In this document: positions 1 through 9,080 of the stretch, piece by piece
Layout of the letters: each line of letters begins with the position of its first letter
Numbering within the stretch: position 1 is the stretch's first letter
Assembly: GCA_934567355.1 (NCBI GenBank)
Contig: CAKTJC010000014.1
Location: 7,373 to 71,372, forward strand
Length of the DNA stretch: 64,000 nucleotides
From: an uncultured Oscillospiraceae bacterium
GTDB taxonomy: Bacteria > Bacillota > Clostridia > Oscillospirales > Oscillospiraceae
Direction: 5' to 3'
Program-made: the position numbers and the translations under genes
The notes under the pieces: generated by a model
The model's database searches: none
Told to the model about the DNA's origin: nothing
What the model saw: the letters and a program-made list of their open reading frames with translations, nothing else

Positions 1-860
1 ATGGCAGAGGCCTCGCCGAATTCAAATTGATTGAAGGCCTTGTCATAGAGCAGGTATTGCAGGGTGGAAGTCTTTCCGCTGGGATTGCCGCCGGTCAGCA
101 TCATCACCTGGATGAACACATTGAACGAGCCGATGATCATGTTCACCATCACGTAGAACGTCGTCGGGCGCAGACTGGGAACGGTGATGTGCCAGAACTT
201 TGCCCACATGCCCGCGCCGTCCAGCTCCGCCGCCTCATAGCGCTCCTTGGGGATCCCCTGGAGCGCCGCCAGATAGATGAGCATTGCCCAGCCCATGTTT
301 TTCCAGATGCCCATGAGCCAGATCGCCGCATTGCCCGACCACTCCCGCAGGAGCCAGGGAACGTAGTCGTCCATCAGGTGCAGTACATCCACAAGGATGT
401 AGTTGATCAGGCCGCGGTTGGAGTTATTGAACATGTACTGGAATACCAGGCTGACAATGACCCAGGAGGTGATTACCGGCAGATAAAATCCAACGCGGAA
501 GATCCCCTGCCCGCGCCGCAGGTTGTTGATCAGATAGGAAAACAGCATCCCGCCCAGCAGGATGAAGGGAACCGTAACAAGGGCGTAGAGAAAATTGTTG
601 CGATAGGCGTACCAGAAGCGGGAGCCCCCGGACAGCACCTTCCGGAAATTTTCCAGCCCCAGGAATGTAATCTTCCCCTGTACGATCTGGTATTCCGACA
701 GGGCGATGCGAACCGTGAAAATGAGCGGATAAACCACAAATGCCATAACCAGGATCAATCCCGGAAGAATAAACGGCAGTGCGTTCAGCCAGCCCCGGGC
801 GCCCCTTCGCGCAGCCTCGGCACGGCTGGGGCGCAGGCAGGCTTTTCCGGCAGAAACCAT
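1..860 (-). CDS. CUT1 sugar ABC transporter permease (MalF/UgpA type), 3' end off the window
   Basis: Inner-membrane permease of a carbohydrate importer. Reading from the ATG at 860, the product has a short basic N-terminus, a first membrane helix (LPFILPGLILVMAFVVYPL), further hydrophobic segments, and the cytoplasmic EAA loop YEAAELDGAG followed by a proline-rich PSLRP stretch, which docks the ATPase in this family. About 286 residues are visible and the frame is still open at base 1, so roughly the last 10-25 residues are missing. An AAAGGAG ribosome site lies just upstream. It follows the binding-protein gene on the same strand, with a stable hairpin between them. The second permease of the pair should lie beyond base 1. 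The sugar cannot be read from the sequence. Confidence 0.88.
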   Translation of the reverse strand, partial: MVSAGKACLRPSRAEAARRGARGWLNALPFILPGLILVMAFVVYPLIFTVRIALSEYQIVQGKITFLGLENFRKVLSGGSRFWYAYRNNFLYALVTVPFILLGGMLFSYLINNLRRGQGIFRVGFYLPVITSWVIVSLVFQYMFNNSNRGLINYILVDVLHLMDDYVPWLLREWSGNAAIWLMGIWKNMGWAMLIYLAALQGIPKERYEAAELDGAGMWAKFWHITVPSLRPTTFYVMVNMIIGSFNVFIQVMMLTGGNPSGKTSTLQYLLYDKAFNQFEFGEASA

Positions 861-936
861 AGTGCTTCTCCTTTCCAAAGGGGGACGGATGCGCCGTATC
901 TGCGGCGAGTGCCCCCCTGACAGGTCATAGGCCAAA

Positions 937-965
937 GGCCGCAGAACCCCGCCGGTTCTGCGGCC
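937..965 (-). promoter_or_regulatory. Intercistronic hairpin between binding-protein and permease genes
   Basis: Perfect 12-bp stem (GGCCGCAGAACC with its complement) around a 5-nt loop, between the solute-binding-protein stop and the permease start. No U-tract follows. This fits a partial terminator or mRNA-stabilising structure that keeps binding protein in excess over permease, as in mal-type operons. The role is inferred. Confidence 0.6.
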
Positions 966-987
966 TCTGGAATTTCTTGTGTCTGAA

Positions 988-2223
988 TCAGTTGAGCTGC
1001 TCGTCGATCCTGGCGGCTGCATCGTGCATTGCCTGGGCAATATCCGCATTCTCAACGAAAATGCTCGTCACCATCTCGCTCCAGATCTCCTGGATGGCGG
1101 AATTGTTGGGCGAGGGAATGCGCGCCTTGGCAGACTCCATCTGCTCCATGTATACCGACCAAACGGGATTGCTCTGCACGGCGTCGCTGCTGACCAGAGA
1201 CTTGAGGATCGGCAGCTGACCGGCCTTCAGCATTGCCAGCTGGACTTCCTCGGAGGTCATGAATTTCGCAAATTCATAGGCGGCATCCGTGTGCTCGCTG
1301 GTTGCGAACACCGCAATGTCCTCGCCGCCGACTACGGAAGCGCTGCGGCCTTCGTAGGTGGGGATGGTAGCTGCGGTGATGCCCTTTGCCAGGCTGTCCT
1401 CATAGGAGCCGAAGTACCAGGGGCCTTCAAAGAACATGGCATATTCGCTGTTGATGCCGTCCCAGGCGTCTACGGAGCCGTCCACGTCGCGGATGGTAAA
1501 GATCTTCTCATCGTGAAGCGCGACGATCTTCTGCATGGCGGCAATGCTGGCGTCGCTGTCCAGATAGCCGGAGGCCTTGGTGAAGCCGTCGTCGGTCAGC
1601 ACGCCGCCGAACAGCCAGAAATAGGGATACATATCCCAGTCGCCCACGCCGGACACATTCAGGCTGTAGGAGCCGCGGGTCTTGGCAGCCTCGATGAAGG
1701 CCTCCATGGTCTCGGGGACCTCCGTCAGGCCAAGCTCGGCGAGCACATTGGTGTTGACGACCGCCGCCTTGCAGTTGGTGTCCAGCGGCAGACCGTAATA
1801 CTTGCCCTGGTACAGATTGGTGGAAAGCGGTGCATCCAGATAGTTTTCGGAAATTTCCGCAAAATCAGCATAGTCACTCAATGCAGCCAGGCCGCCCTGC
1901 TTGGCATAGGCTGCGATGTTCGCGATATCCACACGAGCCACATCCGGGCTCATGCCGGTGCCGAAGGAGGTGACGATCATCTGATGATACTGGCTGCTGT
2001 CCTGCCGGACGGCCTCAACCTTGATCTCAGGATGTGCAGTCTCCCACAGGGGCATGACCTCATTGAGGAACTGTGCCTCCTCGTTGTCGCCGTAGGTGTG
2101 CCAGAAGGTAATTGTAATCGGCTCTTCGCCCGCCGCCTTTGCCGTGGTGAAGCCTGCCGTGCACACTGCGATCATCGCAAAGCAGAGCAGCATTGCCAAC
2201 CATTTCATACTGTGCTTTTTCAT
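988..2223 (-). CDS. Extracellular sugar-binding protein (SBP family 1, CUT1 importer)
   Basis: Ligand-capture component of the importer whose permease follows. The product is 411 residues from the ATG at 2223; a longer reading frame exists, but GGGAGGATC sits correctly before this ATG. The N-terminus is a Sec signal (MKKHSMKWLAMLLCFAMIAV, then a TAKA-A type cleavage region). The mature part begins with the ITITFWHTYGDNEE motif typical of maltose-type binding proteins, and carries YGLPLDTNCKA and MFFEGPW, also typical of the family. Val precedes the only Cys in the signal, so there is no lipobox, which is unusual for a Gram-positive binding protein. The ligand is unknown. Confidence 0.9.
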   Translation of the reverse strand: MKKHSMKWLAMLLCFAMIAVCTAGFTTAKAAGEEPITITFWHTYGDNEEAQFLNEVMPLWETAHPEIKVEAVRQDSSQYHQMIVTSFGTGMSPDVARVDIANIAAYAKQGGLAALSDYADFAEISENYLDAPLSTNLYQGKYYGLPLDTNCKAAVVNTNVLAELGLTEVPETMEAFIEAAKTRGSYSLNVSGVGDWDMYPYFWLFGGVLTDDGFTKASGYLDSDASIAAMQKIVALHDEKIFTIRDVDGSVDAWDGINSEYAMFFEGPWYFGSYEDSLAKGITAATIPTYEGRSASVVGGEDIAVFATSEHTDAAYEFAKFMTSEEVQLAMLKAGQLPILKSLVSSDAVQSNPVWSVYMEQMESAKARIPSPNNSAIQEIWSEMVTSIFVENADIAQAMHDAAARIDEQLN

Positions 2224-2249
2224 TGTGATCCTCCCAATTCTAATTATTC

Positions 2250-2301
2250 TGCGAATCCCGATTCGCACTTTGATTATACGCCCAGGAGGGCACAAGGTGA
2301 A
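2250..2301 (-). promoter_or_regulatory. Promoter and candidate operator of the first sugar-importer operon
   Basis: On the minus strand TTCACC (2296-2301) is 17 nt from TATAAT (2273-2278). Just downstream, where transcription would start, is the perfect palindrome TGCGAATcccgATTCGCA (2250-2267), a good place for a repressor. A second TATAAT lies at 2325-2330. No regulator gene is adjacent, so the cognate protein is unknown. Confidence 0.55.
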
Positions 2302-2854
2302 TGGAGAGCGGCGTCTTTATTTGTATTATAGCGACTTTTTTACAAAAAGTCACTGGACAGTTTTTGGACATATATAAAAAATTTCGTATTCTTTTTGTGC
2401 ATTTTTACTGCACCCGGGCTCTGAAACAGCGAGCACTGGAAAAGAATAGGGGATCTCCCGTGGGCGGGGGAATCATTGACTTGGTACAGTTTACTAGTTT
2501 AACAGCTGGGTATTGTACGATCCATCAGATAAAGCAAAATACCTTTACCGATGTTGGATGCAGCTCCCAAAAGCAAAAACACGCATTTCAAAACGAAAAG
2601 CCAATGCGACCGCAAGAACGCGGGATACTCGGTCCTGAAGAAGATTGGAGCTGCCTGTATGCTGCGTACGCTTATGGCTGTCAGTATATTCTCAAAAAGA
2701 TCATCACAAACAAGGGACTCGCAGCAGCCGGATACTTTGAATTCCGAAACTACTGCGAGTCTCCATATTTGTGAGATTAAATCGCCGCGTGCCGAACAGT
2801 ATACACGGTGGCGCGAGAGACCAGCCGGGTAACTAGCTTGTCACCCAATTGGCC
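2302..2854. other. Gene-free stretch of ~550 bp
   Basis: Lies between the divergent upstream end of the first importer and the 3' end of the GH20 gene. Its base composition is more AT-rich than its neighbours. The short open frames here have no ribosome sites and no recognisable motifs. The only structure I can point to is a GACTTTTT/AAAAAGTC inverted repeat around 2333-2352. It may be a decayed gene, but I cannot identify it. Confidence 0.5.
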
Positions 2855-4720
2855 TTAATAGTCGATTCTGCCCGGGGTGGCGATTTCGTCCATGGTGTTG
2901 GTGCAGATGATGGAGCCGTTGGGGCGGCGCTTGGTGATGAGGGCTTCTTCCTCCAGCTCGGGGATGGTCTCTGCCTCGCCCAGGGCGAAGGCACGCATCT
3001 TTTCTCCGGCGGTGGACATCCGCGCTGCGATGCCGCCCATGCGAACCTCGATGATCTCAAAGCCATTGGGCTTATTGGTGGATTCCCACAGCTTCCGCCA
3101 TACCACCCGCAGGGTGTTCAGCGCTTCCACGGTGGCGGGGATGCCGTCTGCCAGGGCGGCGGCCTGCTCCCGGTTGCGGGTGCGCACTGCCGTGCCAGCC
3201 TGCTCGTGCCATACGCACTTGAGCGCCAGCGCGTTGGCGAGGGCAGCGTAGAAATCAAACAGGAGCCCATATTCCGGGTTCTCCACGGCATAGCGGGCAT
3301 AGCGGGTGACAAGGCTGCCGAAATGCTCTGCCATGGCGTAGCCCTGGGTATCCGCCTCGAAGAGCTGAATCAGCGGATCCTGATACAGCATGAATTTGCA
3401 GGCATTGACGGGGTCGGAGGGGTTATCCTTCATGCCGGGCATATAGTTGAGCAGGCTCAGATCCAGGAATGCCTGGGCATCCGCGTGGCAGCAGCGGCGG
3501 AAGCGCTCTGCCAGACGCTGCTCGTCGTAGCTTTCGTTGAAGGTCAGCTCGCCGTAGAGCTGCAGACCCAGCAGGGCAGCGGTGAGGTTGCATTCGCCGC
3601 CGTTGTCGCCCCAGGCGGTAGCCAGCGCCAGGGGGATATTTGCCTTGGCGCTGGCGGTGAGACCGGCGACGCTGTTGGCAATGGCGGTGGGGTAGTCCGG
3701 CGCAGGACCGATCCAGGTCCAGATGCCGCCGGCGAACACCGTGGGGGCGGGGAACTGGGCATGCTTATACAGCGCGTCGGTGTACTTTTCCTCCCGGCTC
3801 TGGTAGTAGTCCCAGTACATCAGGGTGATGCGGGGATCTACGGCAGCCTTGGCCTTGTCGGAGGGCAGACCGGGGCTGTGGTAATCCCTGCCGTCCAGAT
3901 GGAAATACATGTCGCTCCACATCATGGCCTTCAGGCCGTACTTGTCGCAGATGCCCAGCACCCGGGACAGGTGGCGGCCAATGACGCTGTGGGGGTCCTC
4001 ATAGCCGAAGCGGGTCAGGTGGGCACCCAGGCCCACGCCGAAGGCCTCGTCCATGCCCAGGTGGATCTTTTTGGAGCGGTAGGGGGCGGTGGCGGCGCGG
4101 ATCATCTTATCCAGCAGCACATAGGTCTCGTCCAGGTCGGCCAGCAGCACCTCGTCATTGTCCCGCAGCCGGTGGTAAGCAGGCCAATGGAGGATGCGCT
4201 TCAAATGCCCAAGGGTCTGGATGCAGGGGCACAGCTCGATGCCGAAGAGATCTGCGTAATCGTCCAGAGCCTTCAGCTCGTCGTAGGTATAGCGCCCGCG
4301 CTTATAGCCGAAGAAGGGCTCGCCGGGCACCTCGTAGGTATCCTCGGTATACATCATGCCCAGGTTCAGACCCATCAGCGCCATCTTCCGGAAGAAGAAG
4401 CGCAGCGCGGTGGGATTCAGCACGGCATTGCGGGAGCAGTCGAACATGATGCCGGAGGACTGGAATCTTGCTTTCTCGTGAATGGAGCATTGAGTCAGGG
4501 GAATGGGGATCAGACTCATGGCGCGGTAGAACTGAATGGGTGCTGCCCAGGTGACGGTGACGGTTTTTCCGTCGCTCTCCACGGCCAGCTCGTCCCCGTG
4601 GATACAGGTCACGGCGATGCCGCCGGAGCCGATGGCGATGCCCAGATCGTCACGGAGCTCGGCCAGCGCCTCCTGCCAGTGCTCCGGGGGGTTGCCAAGA
4701 ATATGGAAAGTAGGTTTCAT
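2855..4720 (-). CDS. Beta-N-acetylhexosaminidase, GH20
   Basis: Removes terminal GlcNAc/GalNAc from glycans. The product is 621 residues from the ATG at 4720, preceded by AAGGAG at good spacing. It has no signal peptide, so it should act on imported oligosaccharides in the cytoplasm. Residues 1-85 form the small N-terminal alpha/beta domain, ending in the FYRAMSLIPIPL segment. The GH20 barrel follows, with a catalytic Asp-Glu pair at D224-E225 in HLGMDEAFG; these act as the stabilising residue and the acid/base in substrate-assisted catalysis. It is transcribed divergently from the LplBCA importer, and the alpha-mannosidase and beta-galactosidase lie downstream, which supports a role in host-type glycan breakdown. 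Confidence 0.9.
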   Translation of the reverse strand: MKPTFHILGNPPEHWQEALAELRDDLGIAIGSGGIAVTCIHGDELAVESDGKTVTVTWAAPIQFYRAMSLIPIPLTQCSIHEKARFQSSGIMFDCSRNAVLNPTALRFFFRKMALMGLNLGMMYTEDTYEVPGEPFFGYKRGRYTYDELKALDDYADLFGIELCPCIQTLGHLKRILHWPAYHRLRDNDEVLLADLDETYVLLDKMIRAATAPYRSKKIHLGMDEAFGVGLGAHLTRFGYEDPHSVIGRHLSRVLGICDKYGLKAMMWSDMYFHLDGRDYHSPGLPSDKAKAAVDPRITLMYWDYYQSREEKYTDALYKHAQFPAPTVFAGGIWTWIGPAPDYPTAIANSVAGLTASAKANIPLALATAWGDNGGECNLTAALLGLQLYGELTFNESYDEQRLAERFRRCCHADAQAFLDLSLLNYMPGMKDNPSDPVNACKFMLYQDPLIQLFEADTQGYAMAEHFGSLVTRYARYAVENPEYGLLFDFYAALANALALKCVWHEQAGTAVRTRNREQAAALADGIPATVEALNTLRVVWRKLWESTNKPNGFEIIEVRMGGIAARMSTAGEKMRAFALGEAETIPELEEEALITKRRPNGSIICTNTMDEIATPGRIDY

Positions 4721-5026
4721 ACGCGAACGCTCCTTATGGATGAATGGTGGGATTTTCCCGCCCCTATTATCCACCAAAACCGGGATACATGGAAGTCTAA
4801 AAACGATACATTCGAAAGAATCGGCGCTTGTGACAAATTTTTGATGCCGCCTATGTATAAAACATACAATTTCTGATGGGGAAGGTAAAATTCTGACGTA
4901 AAATTTTCACAAGGAAGTTCCTATTTTATACTATCTTTTTCCTTTTTGATACTATACAATTTGGTGAAAATTGCTACAATAAATGTGCAGCATCGAGTGA
5001 CCAAAACAGAAAGGCGGGATGAATGG
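4721..5026. promoter_or_regulatory. Divergent intergenic region between GH20 and the lpl importer
   Basis: AT-rich, ~300 bp. On the plus strand TTCACA (near 4905) followed after about 16 nt by TATACT (near 4927) is a reasonable promoter for the importer, and ATACTAT is repeated about 20 bp further on. On the minus strand a GATAAT element lies near 4763-4768, upstream of GH20. No regulator gene is adjacent. Confidence 0.35.
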
Positions 5027-6010
5027 ATGGCAATGTCGGCAAAGGAAAAAACGGCAGCAGTGCGCCTGGATAAGAAGCGGAGGCGCAGGTGGAGAAAGGA
5101 CGACACCGAGCTCTCCCTGCTGGCCATTCCGACTTTTGTGTGGTATGTCCTGTTCTGCTACCTGCCCATGTTCGGCATCGTGCTGGCATTCAAGAACTAC
5201 AAGATCGTGGATGCCACCAAGAGCTTCTTCTATAATCTGATGCACAGCGAGTGGGTCGGCTTCAAGAATTTCCAGTATTTCCTGAACCTGCGGGATTTCC
5301 CCCGCATCCTGCGCAATACGCTGCTGTATAATATCGTATTTATCGTGCTGGACATCGTCCTGCCCGTGGGCGCGGCGATCATGATCGGCAACATCTATTC
5401 CAAGCGCAAATCCAAAACCTATCAGACCCTGATGTTCATGCCCCACTTTATGAGCTGGGTCGTGGTCAGCTACTTCGTATATGCCTTCCTGGTGGCGGAT
5501 AAGGGTCTGCTCAATTCCGTCATCCGCGCTTTCGGCGGGAAGAATATCAACTGGTACTTCGAGCCGAAATACTGGCCGTTCATCCTGACCTTCATGCACA
5601 TCTGGAAGGTGCTGGGCTACAGCATGGTGGTGTATCTTGCCTCCATCACCGGCATCGATTCCACGCTGTATGAGGCGGCGGTGCTGGACGGCGCATCCAA
5701 GGCACAGCAGGCGAAATACATCACGCTGCCGTCGCTTCGCCCCATCATCATTATGATGTTCATCATGTCCGTGGGGCATATCTTTTCTTCGGACTTCGGA
5801 CTGTTCTATCAGGTCACCCGGGGTGCCGGTCAGCCCCTGACCCCCATGGTGGCAACCTTCGATGTGAAGATCTTCCAGATGGTCACCACCTCCGTCAAGC
5901 TGGGTCAGAATGCGGCGGCATCCATGTTCCAGGCCATTATCGGCTGCGTCACCATCTTGACTGCCAACGCCATTGTCCGTAAGGTGGACAAGAACAGCGC
6001 GCTGATTTGA
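5027..6010 (+). CDS. lplB: LplB-type polysaccharide/oligosaccharide ABC permease
   Basis: First membrane component of a CUT1 importer of the LplB family. The product is 327 residues. I chose the ATG at 5027 because AAGGCGG lies 9 nt upstream; an earlier in-frame start has no ribosome site. A very basic N-terminal stretch (KKRRRRWRKDD) precedes the first helix (LAIPTFVWYVLFCYLPMFG) and the family motif FKNYKI. The EAA loop YEAAVLDGASKAQQAKYI is near residue 225. The lplC-like gene follows after 15 nt and the binding-protein gene after that. In this family the ATPase is usually encoded elsewhere and shared; none is seen here. Confidence 0.92.
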   Translation: MAMSAKEKTAAVRLDKKRRRRWRKDDTELSLLAIPTFVWYVLFCYLPMFGIVLAFKNYKIVDATKSFFYNLMHSEWVGFKNFQYFLNLRDFPRILRNTLLYNIVFIVLDIVLPVGAAIMIGNIYSKRKSKTYQTLMFMPHFMSWVVVSYFVYAFLVADKGLLNSVIRAFGGKNINWYFEPKYWPFILTFMHIWKVLGYSMVVYLASITGIDSTLYEAAVLDGASKAQQAKYITLPSLRPIIIMMFIMSVGHIFSSDFGLFYQVTRGAGQPLTPMVATFDVKIFQMVTTSVKLGQNAAASMFQAIIGCVTILTANAIVRKVDKNSALI

Positions 6011-6025
6011 CGGGAGGGATCTGCT

Positions 6026-6982
6026 GTGACGAATCAAAAGCATAAGAAAAAACAGCATCAGGTGGTCACCAATGACAATATGACCCGCCTGAACCGCATC
6101 AAGCCCGCAACCAACGTGATCTTCAACCTGATCTTTGTGTTGCTGGCGCTGGTGTGCATCCTGCCTATCTTTTACATTTTCCTGATCTCCATCACCAAGG
6201 AGAGCGTCATCCGCACCCAAGGCTATCAGTTCTTCGTCACTGCCGAGACCATTTCGGCAGAGGCATACAAGTATCTGTGGACCCAGCGGGCGACCATCCT
6301 CAATTCCCTGTGGATCTCCGTTGAGGTCACCGTCATCGGCACCGTGCTGGGTGTGGCGCTGACCTGCCTGATGGGCTATGTCCTGTCCCGCACGGAGTAT
6401 TATCTGAACCGGTTCCTCACCATCGTGGTGTTTATTCCCATGGTGTTCGGCGGCGGCCTGGCAGCATCCTATGTGGTCAATACCCAGGTGCTGAAGCTCC
6501 AGGACACCATCTGGGCGCTGATCCTGCCGCTGGCGGTTTCCAGCTTCAATGTGACCATCGCCCGCACCTTCTTCCGCACCACGGTGCCGGATTCCATCAT
6601 TGAGTCCGCCCGGATCGACGGCGCGTCCCAGCCCACCATTTTCTTCCGCATCGTGCTGCCTATCTCCAAGCCGGTGCTGGCGACCATCGGGCTGTTCCTC
6701 GCCTTCGGCTACTGGAACGACTGGTATCAGTCCATGCTGTATATCAAGAGCGAAAGTCTCCAGTCCCTGCAGGCCATGCTGAACTCCATGCAGAAGGATC
6801 TGGAATTCCTCACCAAGAACCCCACCGCCGGTCTGACCCAGTCGGACATGATCCGGCAGATGCCCCAGGAATCCGTCCGCATGGCCATCGCCTTTGTGGT
6901 GGCGGTGCCCATTGCCTGTGTGTATCCCTTCTTCCAGAAATACTTCATCTCCGGCCTTACCATCGGCGCGGTGAAGGGATAA
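6026..6982 (+). CDS. lplC: LplC-type ABC permease
   Basis: Second membrane component of the same importer, 318 residues, starting with GTG behind GGGAGGG. A hydrophilic N-terminus precedes helix 1 (VIFNLIFVLLALVCILPIFY). The EAA loop is ESARIDGASQPTIFFRIVLP, and the C-terminus PFFQKYFISGLTIGAVKG is a signature of LplC/YtcP-like permeases. It pairs with the preceding permease. Confidence 0.92.
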   Translation: MTNQKHKKKQHQVVTNDNMTRLNRIKPATNVIFNLIFVLLALVCILPIFYIFLISITKESVIRTQGYQFFVTAETISAEAYKYLWTQRATILNSLWISVEVTVIGTVLGVALTCLMGYVLSRTEYYLNRFLTIVVFIPMVFGGGLAASYVVNTQVLKLQDTIWALILPLAVSSFNVTIARTFFRTTVPDSIIESARIDGASQPTIFFRIVLPISKPVLATIGLFLAFGYWNDWYQSMLYIKSESLQSLQAMLNSMQKDLEFLTKNPTAGLTQSDMIRQMPQESVRMAIAFVVAVPIACVYPFFQKYFISGLTIGAVKG

Positions 6983-7050
6983 AATAGCCGCCCGGAAGGG
7001 GAGAACGGCGCAGTAAACCTTGTATTGACGCGGCGCTGCCGCTCAAGAAA

Positions 7051-7076
7051 AGGAGGCTCCGAAACAGGAGCTTCCC
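7051..7076 (+). promoter_or_regulatory. Stem-loop upstream of the binding-protein gene
   Basis: GGAGGCTCC and GGAGCTTCC pair (one G-U) around a 6-nt loop, about 25 nt before the start codon. There is no U-tract, so an mRNA-stabilising role is more likely than termination. Inferred only. Confidence 0.35.
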
Positions 7077-7101
7077 GAATAAAAATTTAGGAGGAACACC
7101 A

Positions 7102-8526
7102 ATGAAGAAGATTCTCGCTATGCTCCTGGCAGTCGCTATGATTGCCACCCTGTTCGTCGGGATCGCTCCCACCGCCAAGGCTGACGACGTCGTCACCCTG
7201 AAGTGGGTCACCGTCGGCTCCGGCATGCCCGCCAACTACGATGCCTGGAAAGACAACCTCAATGCCTATTTGGAAGAGAAGATCGGCGTCCATCTGGAAG
7301 TCGAAGTCATCGGCTGGGGCGACTGGGATACCCGTCGCAACATGATCGTCTCCACCAACGAGCCCTACGACATCATGTTCACCAACAACGGCACCTTCTA
7401 CAACGATGTGACCATCGGCGCTTTCGCTGACATCGGCGGCATCGTGGAGACCGCTGCTCCCGAGCTGTTCCAGTTCATCCCCGAGTCCTACTGGGATGCC
7501 TGCAAGATCGACGGCAAGCTGTACGGCGTGCCCACCTACAAGGATTCCTCCGCTACCGCTTACTTCGTGTACGACCTGACCAAGGTGGAAGCCACCGGCC
7601 TGGACTACGCCGCTGCCCACACCATGCAGGAAGTCACCCCCATCCTGAAGGCTATGTACGAGGCCGACAAGTCCGCCGTGTTTATCATGAACAAGGGCGG
7701 CCTGGACTTCATCTACGGCTCCCGCTATGACGATATCTCCGCCGGTCTGCCCGCCATCGGTGTCTCCTACGCCAAGGGCACTCCCGAGGTCGTGTCCGTG
7801 TTCGAGCAGGACGACGTGATGGAAGACCTGAAGACCCTGCACGAGTGGTACGAGGCTGGCTACATCAACTCCGATGCTGCCACCCTGGCCGAGGCTCCCT
7901 CCTACCGTCCCTGCTTCGTAGCTCAGGGCTGGCCCGCCGCTGCGAAGACCACCTGGGGCCCCAACATGGGTGTTGGCGATCAGTGCGTCGCCATCCAGTG
8001 GGGCGATACCGTCCTGTCCAACGCGACCGTTCAGGGCTCCATGAACTGCATCTCCGCCGCCTGCAAGAACCCCGAGAAGGCTCTGCAGCTGCTGCAGCTG
8101 GTCAACACCGACTCCAAGGTCCGTGACGCTCTGTACTTCGGCCTGGAAGGCGACAACTTCGAGTACACCGCCGACGGCAGAGTCCACAAGCTGAACACCG
8201 ACTGGACCATGGCCGGCTACACCCAGGGCACCTTCTTCAACGTGACCCTGACCGACGACGTGGACTTCAACCAGTGGGACGAAGTGAAGGCGCTGAACGA
8301 GCAAGCCGTTGCCTCCCCCATCCTGGGCTTCTCCCTGAACAGTGAGCCCATCGCCGATGAGCTGGCTGCCTGCATCGCCATCTACGCCGAGTACCGTCCC
8401 ATCCTGATGACCGGTACTCAGGATCCCGCCGAGACCGTGGCTACCATGCTGGAGGCCATGCGTGATTCCGGCCTGGACGACATCATTGCCGAGATTCAGA
8501 GCCAGATCGACGCTTGGGCAAACTGA
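7102..8526 (+). CDS. lplA: LplA-type oligosaccharide-binding protein
   Basis: Extracellular ligand-binding component of the importer, 474 residues, with AGGAGG before the ATG. The signal peptide MKKILAMLLAVAMIATLFVG leads to a PTAKA-DD cleavage region. It has no lipobox cysteine, although binding proteins of Gram-positive bacteria are usually lipoproteins. The mature protein opens with VTLKWVTVGSGMP and has the DIMFTNNG and YGVPTYKDSS segments of the LplA/DUF3502-like group. Codon choice is strongly biased to C/G-ending codons, suggesting high expression. A strong terminator follows. The sugar is inferred from the neighbouring glycosidases, not seen. Confidence 0.9.
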   Translation: MKKILAMLLAVAMIATLFVGIAPTAKADDVVTLKWVTVGSGMPANYDAWKDNLNAYLEEKIGVHLEVEVIGWGDWDTRRNMIVSTNEPYDIMFTNNGTFYNDVTIGAFADIGGIVETAAPELFQFIPESYWDACKIDGKLYGVPTYKDSSATAYFVYDLTKVEATGLDYAAAHTMQEVTPILKAMYEADKSAVFIMNKGGLDFIYGSRYDDISAGLPAIGVSYAKGTPEVVSVFEQDDVMEDLKTLHEWYEAGYINSDAATLAEAPSYRPCFVAQGWPAAAKTTWGPNMGVGDQCVAIQWGDTVLSNATVQGSMNCISAACKNPEKALQLLQLVNTDSKVRDALYFGLEGDNFEYTADGRVHKLNTDWTMAGYTQGTFFNVTLTDDVDFNQWDEVKALNEQAVASPILGFSLNSEPIADELAACIAIYAEYRPILMTGTQDPAETVATMLEAMRDSGLDDIIAEIQSQIDAWAN

Positions 8527-8554
8527 TCAATAACCAATCTCCCTGATACATTTC

Positions 8555-8589
8555 GCGGGGTCGGTGCAGCCGCACCGACCCCGCTTTTC
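8555..8589 (+). terminator. Rho-independent terminator of the lpl operon
   Basis: Perfect 13-bp GC-rich stem (8555-8567 with 8572-8584), 4-nt loop, then TTTTCT. Confidence 0.9.
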
Positions 8590-8590
8590 T

Positions 8591-8755
8591 AAGGAACCTC
8601 TGAATAAATCAACTTCGGCTGAGCAGCGGATCTTTTCCTCTGGCTGTGCGGTTTCAAAAGTGGGAAATACATACAGTATTCCTCCACTTTTGAAACCTTC
8701 ATCCAGTGAAAAATCTCTCGCTGTCAGCTCTTGCCGATTTATTCAGAGCTTCCCT
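8591..8755. repeat. Palindromic interspersed repeat, copy A
   Basis: About 165 bp that folds back on itself. The ends AAGGAACCTCTGAATAAATC and the complement of AGGGAAGCTCTGAATAAATC pair. The inner arms are GGTTTCAAAAGTGG and its exact complement, around the conserved loop GAAATACATACAGTATTCCT. Lies just downstream of the lpl terminator. Confidence 0.85.
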
Positions 8756-8824
8756 AAAGCCCCCACTGTTCCCAAGCCGGGCGGCCTGATGGATGACGCA
8801 AAGTGTTGACGGCATGCAGGGTGC

Positions 8825-8853
8825 TTGCAAAACCGGCACATGGCTGCTACAAT
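8825..8853 (+). promoter_or_regulatory. Probable promoter of the mannosidase gene cluster
   Basis: TTGCAA (8825-8830), 17-nt spacer, TACAAT (8848-8853). Repeat copy B lies between this promoter and the GH38 start, so it would be transcribed as the leader. Confidence 0.5.
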
Positions 8854-8882
8854 CAGGGCATCCGGCCTGGAAACAGGATATA

Positions 8883-9050
8883 TTAAGGAAGCTCTGAATA
8901 AATCATCTGCGGCTGGACAGCGGGTCTTTTGCCCCATGCCGCAGGATGAAAAATGGGAAATACACAAAGTATTCCTCCATTTTTCATCCTTTGCCTGGGA
9001 ACAAAATCCCTCGCTGCCAGCTCTTGCTGATTTAATCAGAGCTTCCTTAA
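8883..9050. repeat. Palindromic interspersed repeat, copy B
   Basis: Same family as copy A. The ends TTAAGGAAGC/GCTTCCTTAA are perfect complements. The inner arms are GGATGAAAAATGG and CCATTTTTCATCC, a different sequence from copy A but still fully paired, around GAAATACACAAAGTATTCCT. Confidence 0.85.
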
Positions 9051-9080
9051 ACCAAACATCAATACAGCGAGGGAATGCCA

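Noticed and set aside
979..2331. Long open frame opposite the first sugar-binding-protein gene
   Set aside because: It is the antisense of a gene with signal peptide, ribosome site and family motifs; GC-rich codon bias keeps the opposite strand open.
2301..2774. 157-codon frame in the gene-free stretch
   Set aside because: No ribosome site, no recognisable domain, atypical composition.
8591..9050. CRISPR array
   Set aside because: Repeats are long, palindromic, few and widely spaced, with no regular short spacers and no cas genes.
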